10,037 nucleotides of DNA from assembly GCA_003451645.1 (NCBI GenBank), contig DMER01000114.1:7715-17751 (forward strand), given 5' to 3'. This document shows positions 1 through 6,074 of the stretch, one piece after another (positions within the stretch are counted from its first letter, which is position 1; each line of letters opens with the position of its first letter). This DNA comes from Alphaproteobacteria bacterium (GTDB lineage: Bacteria > Pseudomonadota > Alphaproteobacteria > Micropepsales > Micropepsaceae). The notes under the pieces were generated by a model. That model saw nothing but the letters and a program-made list of their open reading frames with translations, was not told the origin of the DNA and searched no databases. Position numbers and translations under genes: made by a program.

Positions 1-240
1 CTGGAGTTCGGCGCGCAAACGGCCTTCGCGGGCCAGGTCGTTCGCTCAGAGACGGAGGGCGGCGTTTGGGACTTGATCGCTGGGCCGGATGGCGCGCGGG
101 TGATCCTCTTTGCGGGCGAGCCTTTGCGCGAACCCGTCGTAGCTCAAGGCCCGTTTATCGCGGAAAGCCGCGAACATCTGCAACGCATGATGGATGATTT
201 CCGCCTCGGCCACATGGGCCGCCTCTCACCCATCGCCTGA
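1..240 (+). CDS. Pirin family protein, C-terminal fragment (5' end outside window)
   Basis: The reading frame is open from base 1 to the TGA at 238-240 and gives 79 residues. The stretch VILFAGEPLREPVV, then GPF and then SREHLQRMMDDFRLGHMGRL, matches the end of the C-terminal cupin domain of pirins, where a 'GGxPLxEPVV..GPFV' segment is followed by a helix and a short tail. Pirins are two-cupin, usually iron-binding proteins; some have quercetin dioxygenase activity and others bind regulatory partners. The N-terminal cupin with the metal-binding His/Glu residues lies outside the window, so activity cannot be judged. The next gene starts 28 bases downstream on the same strand, so co-transcription is plausible. 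The family call rests on the C-terminal motif only. Confidence 0.8.
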   Translation: MEFGAQTAFAGQVVRSETEGGVWDLIAGPDGARVILFAGEPLREPVVAQGPFIAESREHLQRMMDDFRLGHMGRLSPIA

Positions 241-268
241 TTTGAAACCGCGACAAAGGAAGTACCCA

Positions 269-1165
269 ATGACCCAAACAATACTGATTGCCGGTGCGAC
301 CGGCTGGCTCGGCCGCAAGATTGCACAGGAGGCACAAGGCCTCGGCGCAACGGTTAGACTGCTTCTCCGCGGCGGTTCTACGCACCCCAAAGCCGAGAGC
401 CTCAAGGCTTTGACCACACGGGGCGCGATCATCGCCGCTGGTGATCTGGACGACGAAGCCTCACTTTTGCGCGCTACAGATGGCGTTGGCGTCGTGATTA
501 GCGCGGTGCAGGGCGGGCCCGAAACGATCCTCGACGGACAATTGCGCTTGGCCAAAGCCGCCAAAGCCAATGGCGCATGGCGCATGTTCCCATCCGACTT
601 CGCGGCCACATACAAACATCTAACCGCGGACGAGCACCCATTTCTCAACCTGCGGGCCCGGGCGGACGCCGCAATCGCGGAAACGGGCTTGCCCCAAACC
701 AACACTGTCAATGGCGGCTTTATGGAAACCATGACCTCGCCCTTCATGGGCATGGCGGATTTCGAGAACGGCGTGTTCCGCCATTGGGGCGATGCGGACG
801 GCCCCATCGACCTAACGCATACGGACGATGTGGCGGCCTATGTCGCGCGCGCGGCGCTGGACCCGAAATCGCCCACCGGCGACTTCCGGATCGTCGGGCA
901 GACGATCACCCCGCGCGAAATCGCGGAGACGGCCAGCCGCGTGTTGGGCCGCAAGATCGCACTGCAAAGCTGGGGCTCGGCCGAAGCGCTTGACGCCGAA
1001 ATCGCCAAACGCCAGGCGGCGCACCCGCACGATCCCAACCACTGGATCGCGTTGATGTACCACCGCCTGATCATTAGCGCGGCGGGCAGGGTCCGCGACA
1101 CGCACAACCATCTCTATCCGGCGGTCAAACCGAAAACCTTCGAAGCGTTCTTGCGCAACGCCTAA
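269..1165 (+). CDS. NmrA-like NAD(P)-binding oxidoreductase
   Basis: This is a 298-residue Rossmann-fold protein of the atypical short-chain dehydrogenase class (NmrA / isoflavone-reductase-like). The dinucleotide-binding loop GATGWLG lies at residues 9-15 right after the first strand (ILIA), as is typical, and an Arg-rich strand (VRLLLRGG) follows where NADP-preferring members hold the 2'-phosphate. A later segment reads FPSDFA, characteristic of NmrA/isoflavone-reductase relatives. The ATG at 269 is preferred over an in-frame ATG at 194: it places the glycine motif near the N-terminus, has an AAAGGAAG ribosome site about 6 bases upstream, and does not overlap the pirin gene. NmrA-like proteins either reduce small molecules or sense redox state; the substrate cannot be read here. 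An imperfect hairpin follows the stop at 1181-1208. Confidence 0.85.
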   Translation: MTQTILIAGATGWLGRKIAQEAQGLGATVRLLLRGGSTHPKAESLKALTTRGAIIAAGDLDDEASLLRATDGVGVVISAVQGGPETILDGQLRLAKAAKANGAWRMFPSDFAATYKHLTADEHPFLNLRARADAAIAETGLPQTNTVNGGFMETMTSPFMGMADFENGVFRHWGDADGPIDLTHTDDVAAYVARAALDPKSPTGDFRIVGQTITPREIAETASRVLGRKIALQSWGSAEALDAEIAKRQAAHPHDPNHWIALMYHRLIISAAGRVRDTHNHLYPAVKPKTFEAFLRNA

Positions 1166-1180
1166 TCCTCGCCGCGTCGT

Positions 1181-1208
1181 GGCCGGGCAGCCGAAGGCTG
1201 AGCCGGCC
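1181..1208 (+). terminator. Hairpin downstream of the NmrA-like gene, possible terminator
   Basis: GGCCGG (1181-1186) pairs with CCGGCC (1203-1208), and inside it CAGCC (1188-1192) pairs with GGCTG (1196-1200) around a GAA loop, with a small internal mismatch (1187 against 1201-1202). It begins 15 bases after the stop codon. There is no T-tract after it, so it may be a transcript-end stabiliser or a repeat relic and not a classical intrinsic terminator. Confidence 0.4.
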
Positions 1209-1236
1209 ATCCAGACTCGCCTGGCGTGCTGATTTC

Positions 1237-1338
1237 ACGCAAAGGCGCAAAGTGAAGAGAAGGCGCGAAGGGGCGACTCTGCCGCTTAGCGGCTGTTCTC
1301 TTCTTCGCGTCTTGCCTTTCTTCTTTGCGCCTTTGCGT
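1237..1338. repeat. Long imperfect inverted repeat, REP-like (GCAAAGGCGCAAAG type)
   Basis: The outer arms are perfect 16-mers: ACGCAAAGGCGCAAAG at 1237-1252 and its reverse complement at 1323-1338. The interior (GAAGAGAAGGC-GCGAAG on the left, CTTCTTCGCG-CTTGCCTTTCTT on the right) pairs with small gaps, and the tip is the perfect hairpin GCCGC-TTA-GCGGC at 1281-1293. The whole is one cruciform-capable unit of about 102 bp. From memory, similar elements occur as dispersed intergenic repeats in alphaproteobacteria; I cannot count copies from this window. Seven T's follow at 1347-1353, so it could also end transcription from the left. Confidence 0.75.
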
Positions 1339-1463
1339 GCAACCCCTTTTTTTATTCCCTTCGCTCGTCATTCTGGGGCGTGTCAAATGCCGCGCCCCGG
1401 GAAGATAGAAGCGCAGGCCCTTTGGCGTTCTTGGCGTGCAACTTTTCTGTCTTCAAATGCCGC
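1323..1463 (+). repeat. Partial duplication of the right arm of the repeat, with an 11-bp direct repeat
   Basis: The right arm with its continuation (CTTTGCGCCTTTGCG then TGCAAC, 1323-1343) is echoed at 1420-1442 by CTTTGGCGTTCTTGGCG then TGCAAC. Downstream of each copy lies the same 11-mer TCAAATGCCGC, at 1383-1393 and 1453-1463. Order and content suggest an old tandem duplication with deletions. No gene lies in 1166-1484 apart from these repeats. Confidence 0.5.
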
Positions 1464-1484
1464 ATGAGAAGCTAATCTCCCCCC

Positions 1485-2657
1485 ATGACCGACTCACCCT
1501 CCTTCCTCGCGCCCGTCACGATCTCCGACTACCGCGAGCTCGCCCGCCGCCGTCTGCCACGCCAGCTCTTCGATTATCTCGATGGCGGGGCCTATGACGA
1601 GCTGACACTCAAAGAAAATGTTAAGGCGTTTCGCAACGCCCGCCTGCGTCAGCGCGTCATGGTCGACGTCTCGAAGATCGATACGAGTACGGAGCTTTTC
1701 GGGCAGAAGATGGCGATGCCGCTGATCCTTGCGCCGGTTGGCCTTGCGGGCATGATGCGCAAACGGGCGGAGGTGCAGGCCGCCAAGGCGGCTGAAGCCC
1801 ACAATCTGCCCTTCACGCTTTCGACCGTCGGCATCTGCCCGATGGAGGAAATCCGCGCGCACACCAAGGCGCCGTTCTGGTTTCAGCTCTATCTGATGAA
1901 GGATCGCGGCTTTGCGAAATCGGTCCTTGATCGCGCTAAAGAAGCAGGCGTGCCGGTCCTGGTTTTCACCGTGGACTTGGCCGTGGTTGGTGCGCGCTAC
2001 CGCGATCCACGCAATGGCATGATGGTGGCCGATCTGCCGCTCCACAAAAAACTCTGGGCAGGCCTGCAATATCCCCTACACACACGCTGGCTGTTTGATG
2101 TGGCGCTCGGCGGGCGGCCGCTGTCCTTTGGCAATCTCAAGGGCGCGCTTGATGGCGGTGCTGGCCTTGCCGAGTTTCGCCAATGGATCGATAGCCAGTT
2201 CGATCCCACCGTGACCTGGAGGTCGCTCGAATGGGTCCGCCAAAACTGGTCGGGCCCCATTGTGCTCAAGGGCATCCTTGACCCTGAGGATGCGCGCGCG
2301 GCCGTGTCCTCCATCGGCGCAGACGGGATAGTGGTCTCCAACCATGGCGGACGGCAATTGGACGGGGTGGAGCCGACACTCCACGCTTTGCCACGGATCC
2401 GGGATGCAGTTGGCGGCCGGACCAAGATCCTGGTCGATGGCGGGATCCGCAACGGCCTGGACGTGGTCAAAGCGGTGGCGAGTGGCGCCGATGCGGGCCT
2501 GATCGGCCGTGCGTGGGTCTTCCCTGTTGCAGCGCGGGGTCAGAAGGGGGTTGAGGCCGTGCTGACCAATTTCAAAAAGGAAATGAAGGTCGCGATGGCC
2601 CTGACCGGCGTCACCCGCGTGAGCGACATCGACCGCGGTTGCCTGCTCAGCAAGTAG
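1485..2657 (+). CDS. lldD: FMN-dependent L-lactate dehydrogenase (alpha-hydroxy acid oxidase family)
   Basis: This 390-residue protein, close to the roughly 396 of E. coli LldD, oxidises L-lactate to pyruvate and passes electrons to the respiratory chain from the inner face of the cytoplasmic membrane. The TIM-barrel signatures appear in order: FDYLDGGAYDE (residues 29-39), LAPVGLAGM (82-90), FQLY (133-136), FTVDL (161-165), GARYRD (169-174), LKGILDPEDA (261-270) with the FMN Lys262, SNHGGRQLDG (285-294) with catalytic His287 and substrate Arg290, and the FMN phosphate region DGGIRNGLD (318-326). All key residues are intact. The phrase FTLSTVGICPMEE resembles LldD more than glycolate or mandelate enzymes, though related 2-hydroxy acids remain possible. 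The ATG at 1485 is preceded by a C-run and lacks a good Shine-Dalgarno match, so translation may be weak or leader-dependent. No lldR or lldP is adjacent in view. Confidence 0.9.
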   Translation: MTDSPSFLAPVTISDYRELARRRLPRQLFDYLDGGAYDELTLKENVKAFRNARLRQRVMVDVSKIDTSTELFGQKMAMPLILAPVGLAGMMRKRAEVQAAKAAEAHNLPFTLSTVGICPMEEIRAHTKAPFWFQLYLMKDRGFAKSVLDRAKEAGVPVLVFTVDLAVVGARYRDPRNGMMVADLPLHKKLWAGLQYPLHTRWLFDVALGGRPLSFGNLKGALDGGAGLAEFRQWIDSQFDPTVTWRSLEWVRQNWSGPIVLKGILDPEDARAAVSSIGADGIVVSNHGGRQLDGVEPTLHALPRIRDAVGGRTKILVDGGIRNGLDVVKAVASGADAGLIGRAWVFPVAARGQKGVEAVLTNFKKEMKVAMALTGVTRVSDIDRGCLLSK

Positions 2658-2663
2658 GCTGCG

Positions 2664-3983
2664 TCACCCGCCACTCACGGCCGAGGGTGCCAGACACTGC
2701 GAAAGCAGACGCATGGTCACCGGGATATTGGGCCGTGCGGCCAAACGCTGCTGGAGCAAATGACGTGCGGCGGTGATCTCGCCCGTCTTGATCGCGGCGT
2801 CGACCCAGGTTTGCACGAAGACATCGCGCTGAGCGTGGCTGCCGCCAATTCGTTGCAACTGGGTAATGCACGGGCCGATTGCTTCGGCGGCCACGCAAAA
2901 GCGTCCTTGCGCATGCGCGCTGAGCCCGCGGGCAAGAGGCACCGCGACCTGGGCCCAGGCCGATCCCGGTCCCATACGCAGCGCGTGGGCTTCCAAGGAG
3001 ACCATCAACTCCCGCAAGGCCTCGTCTTCGCCGGCCCGGGCCAGCCCATAAACATAATGCATATCGTGGAACGGCCACACATGCTCCGGCCCACGCTCGG
3101 CGATTTTGGCGCCGAGGGCCGTCCAGCGGGCGCCCACATCGACGCCCCGCAGCTCCAGCCGCCACAAGGCGGACACGGCGCCGATCTGCTCTTGCCCAAA
3201 TTCCGGCCACTCGCCCCACAAATGCTGGTCGAACACCGCCAGAGCGGCGCCCGTATGCTCCCGGTCGAGGTGGAACAGCGCCACATGCCACCAATTATGC
3301 TCGCGCATGAAGACACTGCGATCGGCCCAGGTGTCGCTATGCGCCATCAGGAAGGCGATACCTTCGTCGACCCGGCCTTGCGTTTCCATCACATGGGCGA
3401 CCGCGTGCTGAGCCCAGGCATCGCTGCGCTTGGCACTCAGTGCCCGGCGCCCTTCCTCCTCGGCGGCCTGCAACTGATGGGTCTGTTCCAGGCCAAAAGC
3501 CAGCATGCCATGCGCCTCTGCCAAGCCCTCGTGATGCGGCGTCGTTAGCGTGGCAAAGCGCAGCATGTCGTCCGCCCGGCCCAGGTTGAAGGCCAGGTAC
3601 TGGCCCCATTTGGCCGCCAATATATCCCTCGGCGCCTCATGCACATGCCGCAGCAAGCCACAAAGGGCGCCCACATGGTCCCCGGCCGACCAGTCCAAGA
3701 TCGCGCGGATCACCTGCTGCTCGGGGCCAGAGGCGTTGGGCGCATGGGCGGTTGCGCGCGCGAGATAGGGGCGTGAGGCCGCAAGCCCTGTATTGGCCTC
3801 GAGTGCCATGTGCAGGGCGCCAGCATAGGCTTGCACCAAGGGGGCCTCGGGCGCCTGATCGGCGGCGGCGAAATACTGGCCGAGCGTCTTGCTATAGCCC
3901 ATGAAATCAAGGGCGAAACGGTCCAACGCGTGGGCAGCCTCCGCAGAGGCCGTGACGGGGATGGTGAATTGCGTGTTGATCAT
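2664..3983 (-). CDS. TTC38-like tetratricopeptide repeat protein
   Basis: This is a 439-residue, probably cytoplasmic, all-helical protein with no signal peptide or membrane segment. It resembles the tetratricopeptide repeat protein 38 (TTC38) family in length and in its most recognisable block: a helix pair reading AQHAVAHVMETQGRVDEGIA, then NWWHVALFHLD, then ALAVFDQHLW. The alternating small-residue and aromatic pattern gives several degenerate TPR-like helical hairpins over the whole chain. The biochemical role of the family is not established; TPR arrays usually bind proteins. The ATG at 3983 has an AAGGCGG ribosome site that can be buried in a hairpin (see 3986-4009). The gene ends 6 bases from the lldD stop on the opposite strand, a tight convergent pair with no room for separate terminators. 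Its GC content resembles lldD and not the envelope cassette upstream, so I do not assign it to that cassette, although it lies downstream of it on the same strand. Confidence 0.8.
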   Translation of the reverse strand: MINTQFTIPVTASAEAAHALDRFALDFMGYSKTLGQYFAAADQAPEAPLVQAYAGALHMALEANTGLAASRPYLARATAHAPNASGPEQQVIRAILDWSAGDHVGALCGLLRHVHEAPRDILAAKWGQYLAFNLGRADDMLRFATLTTPHHEGLAEAHGMLAFGLEQTHQLQAAEEEGRRALSAKRSDAWAQHAVAHVMETQGRVDEGIAFLMAHSDTWADRSVFMREHNWWHVALFHLDREHTGAALAVFDQHLWGEWPEFGQEQIGAVSALWRLELRGVDVGARWTALGAKIAERGPEHVWPFHDMHYVYGLARAGEDEALRELMVSLEAHALRMGPGSAWAQVAVPLARGLSAHAQGRFCVAAEAIGPCITQLQRIGGSHAQRDVFVQTWVDAAIKTGEITAARHLLQQRLAARPNIPVTMRLLSQCLAPSAVSGG

Positions 3984-3985
3984 GC

Positions 3986-4009
3986 CCGCCTTGATGCCTC
4001 ATCAGGCGG
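3986..4009 (-). promoter_or_regulatory. Hairpin burying the ribosome binding site of the TTC38-like gene
   Basis: In the minus-strand transcript, CCGCCTGATG (4009-4000) pairs with CATCAAGGCGG (3996-3986) around a 3-base AGG loop, giving 10 pairs with one bulged A. The 3' arm contains the AAGGCGG ribosome site and ends two bases before the ATG at 3983, so the folded form should block initiation. A second copy of the antisense sequence, CCGCCTT, lies upstream at about 4031-4025 and could pair with the same site, allowing switching between folds. Confidence 0.5.
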
Positions 4010-4032
4010 CGCTTGCGAAGTCACGAAGGCGG

Positions 4033-4094
4033 CAATCCCCCACACAGATCGGTGAACCACCCGCGACGAACGCCGTAGGGGTGGGGGAGGATTG
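4033..4094 (-). ncRNA. Possible structured leader element (three-way junction) upstream of the TTC38-like gene
   Basis: The ends of this 62-base stretch pair: on the plus strand CAATCC (4033-4038) with GGATTG (4089-4094) and CCCAC (4039-4043) with GTGGG (4081-4085), an 11-pair stem with a 3-base bulge. Inside are two hairpins, GGTG-AAC-CACC (4051-4061) and GCG-ACGAA-CGC (4063-4073). It lies between the end of the envelope cassette and the TTC38-like start, on the strand both use, so it may be a leader RNA or a terminator-like end for the cassette. I did not recognise a known riboswitch class. This is hand folding only. Confidence 0.35.
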
Positions 4095-4108
4095 AGGTCA
4101 TCGTGGTG

Positions 4109-4130
4109 GCGTTTCACGGCAGTGAAGCGT
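4109..4130. repeat. Small inverted repeat downstream of the envelope cassette
   Basis: GCGTTTCAC (4109-4117) and GTGAAGCGT (4122-4130) form a nine-pair stem with two G-T wobbles in plus-strand RNA around a GGCA loop. In minus-strand RNA two of the nine pairs become mismatches, so it is a weaker terminator for the cassette than it first appears. It lies 34-55 bases past the last stop codon of the cassette. Confidence 0.35.
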
Positions 4131-4164
4131 CAACTCATACACCCAATCACGCGAACAACTTAGA

Positions 4165-4716
4165 TTATACCGCGCGCGTGGCAGGAAGATAGTCGCCCTC
4201 ACCGGTCCTGCAGTACAAGACCTCCACAGTTTCGGATTGTGCTTCGACCGAGGCAACGACGGTGACAGGGCGACACAATTTTTCCTGCGGATCTCCCGAC
4301 TCAACTTTGACCTTTGTCAAACCTTGTGCGCCAGGTGTGGCAAGCACGGACCTGCGACGCCCGTCCACGCCCAGCCACTCCTCGCGATGCGCTTTTCCTG
4401 CCTTCAATGCCTTCATTTGAGACTCTGCCAGAAGGCGCTTGTCCTTCTCACTCTCAAATGCGAGCCAAACGCCGCAAGCCGCACCTCCGATTGCTGCGCC
4501 CAGCAAGGCGCCGGACTTTGCATTCCCGCTCCCACGGCCTGTGCTATTGCCAATGACCGCGCCCAATATGGCGCCAATTGCAACAGATCCTATGCAGCCT
4601 GCAACCTTCTCATCCGTCGTCAGAGGTCTATTCGAAGCGCAGGAGGACAGACCTACCGCCGCCACGACGAGCGCAACCAACCTTGCCTTCCTGTTCTTCC
4701 TACTAAGTACCACCAT
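4165..4716 (-). CDS. Glycine-zipper lipoprotein, 17-kDa surface-antigen-like
   Basis: This is a 183-residue predicted outer-membrane lipoprotein. The N-terminus has a basic start (RKNRKAR), a hydrophobic core and a lipobox LSSC with Cys26; the next residue is Ala, not the Asp that retains lipoproteins in the inner membrane of enterics. Residues 40-82 carry repeated GxxxG steps (GCIGSVAIGAILGAVIG, then GALLGAAIGGAACG), the two-segment glycine zipper of SlyB and rickettsial 17-kDa antigen relatives. The C-terminus has paired CR motifs (EKLCRPV and VLYCRTGEGDYLP), as in the small beta domain of 17-kDa antigens (CRxxxx...ACRxxDG.W). The ATG at 4716 has an AGGGGAG ribosome site 8 bases upstream. 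It is the last cassette gene, 42 bases after the preceding stop. Glycine-zipper lipoproteins often stabilise the envelope or insert into membranes; the exact role here is unknown. Confidence 0.75.
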   Translation of the reverse strand: MVVLSRKNRKARLVALVVAAVGLSSCASNRPLTTDEKVAGCIGSVAIGAILGAVIGNSTGRGSGNAKSGALLGAAIGGAACGVWLAFESEKDKRLLAESQMKALKAGKAHREEWLGVDGRRRSVLATPGAQGLTKVKVESGDPQEKLCRPVTVVASVEAQSETVEVLYCRTGEGDYLPATRAV

Positions 4717-4758
4717 GAGTCCAGCTCCCCTGAAACAATTCTATTGAGTTTGAAATGG

Positions 4759-6072
4759 TCAGAAATTCGCGCCGTCGACTTTGCTTCCGGTAATTGGCAT
4801 ATCTTGCCTGTTGTTTGACATGATCATCGAGGCGTCGAAGACGCGCCCGGTTAACTTCACGCCATCCGACGCCAATTCCCATTGTCGTACGCCACCAAAA
4901 GGCATTTCGGCTGCAAACTCTGCCTGTCCACCGGGCATCGGGCTCCAAGCTTGGGCAAAGCCTTCATCGTCGCTGCGATAGCTGCATGTATGAGACGACG
5001 AACAGTTAATCTGAGTGCCCGTCAATGGGGTTGAGCGGTCCGGCGAACCGCGCAATACAATCCAGGAATTTGATAAACCGCCATTACGATCGATGCCAAG
5101 TCTGACACTGACGGTTTCAGGTCCGGATGGGTACTCAACGTCACCGGTAAAGCGCACAATCTTGGTTGGCGGTAATGGCATTGTGGAGACCGAAGTATTG
5201 CTCCAAGTGACCAGGTTGGCACCCGACGCGAGAAAGAAGGCGCTGGCGTAGTCTTTCGCCAAACCTGTGTCGCTTCCCGAATTCAAAAACACATGCAATT
5301 CAGCACGGCCCAAGTCCAAGCTTGCGCTCTTGGCATCTTCGAAGCCTAGCTTTCTCGCTGCCGCGGTATCACTGACTGACCCAATCTCTGCGGCCGACAA
5401 ATTCGCCAAGAGGATTATACGAGGGATCGTACCCTCGTTCTGCAGAAAGCGGCCGGAGTTGCGAATGGACTGCAAAACCTTGGCGTCCTTGAATGGACCA
5501 CGCACGCCGCTTGCTTCCGCTGGAGCCTCCCGAGCGGCAATAATCAGTGCCTGCACCAGGCGCTGACGGAACGAGGCGGACGCGTCATTGACAGTCTGCT
5601 CGACACCGCCGTCAAAGAACTTCTCGACCGAAGTCTTTTTACTGCTCGCCACAGCTCGCTCTTCTTTGGACAACGATGGCAGGCATCCCGTAAACAAGAA
5701 CTTCGCAGAGGAGCCATCTTTCGGGAGGACGTAAACGCTTAGCTTCTCACGGAAATCCGAGTTCCCAGCATCAGTGGCGCGCGCAGGATCCCCAAATGCC
5801 AAGACCACGTCTCTTACGCCGCCATTCTTTGAACCAAATTCCGCAGCGCCTGCGATCTTCGAAAATGCCCCCTGATCAATCAGAATTACCGAATGACGCA
5901 ATGAAGCTTTGAGCCCCGGCACGGAGCAATACTGCTCCATGCGAAACTCTCGCCCGGAAGCGCTCGACGGAGGGCTTCGATCTACCCCCGCGTCACCGCT
6001 ATCACAGGCGGACAGAAGGGTTGCACATACAAGCGCGGTCAACACTAGCCTTGACGCAAGAGATGTGAACAT
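4759..6072 (-). CDS. Lipoprotein with a von Willebrand A-like fold and a C-terminal beta domain
   Basis: This is a 437-residue predicted lipoprotein. The ATG at 6072 is chosen over one 42 bases upstream: it opens a clean lipoprotein signal (hydrophobic residues 9-20, lipobox LSAC, Cys23), has a GGAG ribosome site, and starts 2 bases after the upstream stop. Asp24 follows the lipid-bearing Cys, the inner-membrane retention signal in enterics. Residues 58-290 show an alternating strand/helix pattern like a vWA domain: SVILIDQGAF (61-70), KLSVYVLP, a helix from 168, IPRIILLANLSAAE (216-229) and ELHVFLNS (258-265). The first strand ends DQGAF where MIDAS sites have DxSxS, so metal-dependent adhesion is unlikely to be conventional. 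Residues 300-437 look all-beta with close cysteines 357 and 363. I do not recognise a named family; the vWA assignment is by pattern only. Confidence 0.65.
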   Translation of the reverse strand: MFTSLASRLVLTALVCATLLSACDSGDAGVDRSPPSSASGREFRMEQYCSVPGLKASLRHSVILIDQGAFSKIAGAAEFGSKNGGVRDVVLAFGDPARATDAGNSDFREKLSVYVLPKDGSSAKFLFTGCLPSLSKEERAVASSKKTSVEKFFDGGVEQTVNDASASFRQRLVQALIIAAREAPAEASGVRGPFKDAKVLQSIRNSGRFLQNEGTIPRIILLANLSAAEIGSVSDTAAARKLGFEDAKSASLDLGRAELHVFLNSGSDTGLAKDYASAFFLASGANLVTWSNTSVSTMPLPPTKIVRFTGDVEYPSGPETVSVRLGIDRNGGLSNSWIVLRGSPDRSTPLTGTQINCSSSHTCSYRSDDEGFAQAWSPMPGGQAEFAAEMPFGGVRQWELASDGVKLTGRVFDASMIMSNNRQDMPITGSKVDGANF

Positions 6073-6074
6073 GA

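Noticed and set aside
226..807. Minus-strand open frame of 193 codons opposite the NmrA-like gene
   Set aside because: Antisense to a Rossmann-fold gene with a good start and ribosome site; the product is Arg/Pro/Ala-rich shadow sequence.
1494..2069. Minus-strand open frame of 191 codons inside lldD
   Set aside because: It lies opposite a clear LldD with intact motifs, and the translation is low in structure and unrecognisable.
2760..3548. Long plus-strand open frame of 262 codons opposite the TTC38-like gene
   Set aside because: It is antisense to a well-supported TPR-type gene; long antisense frames are common in GC-rich DNA, and its product has no recognisable domain.
3901..4095. Small plus-strand frame in the gap before the TTC38-like gene
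   Set aside because: Half of it is antisense to the TTC38-like coding start and the rest is the palindromic leader; no ribosome site or family support.
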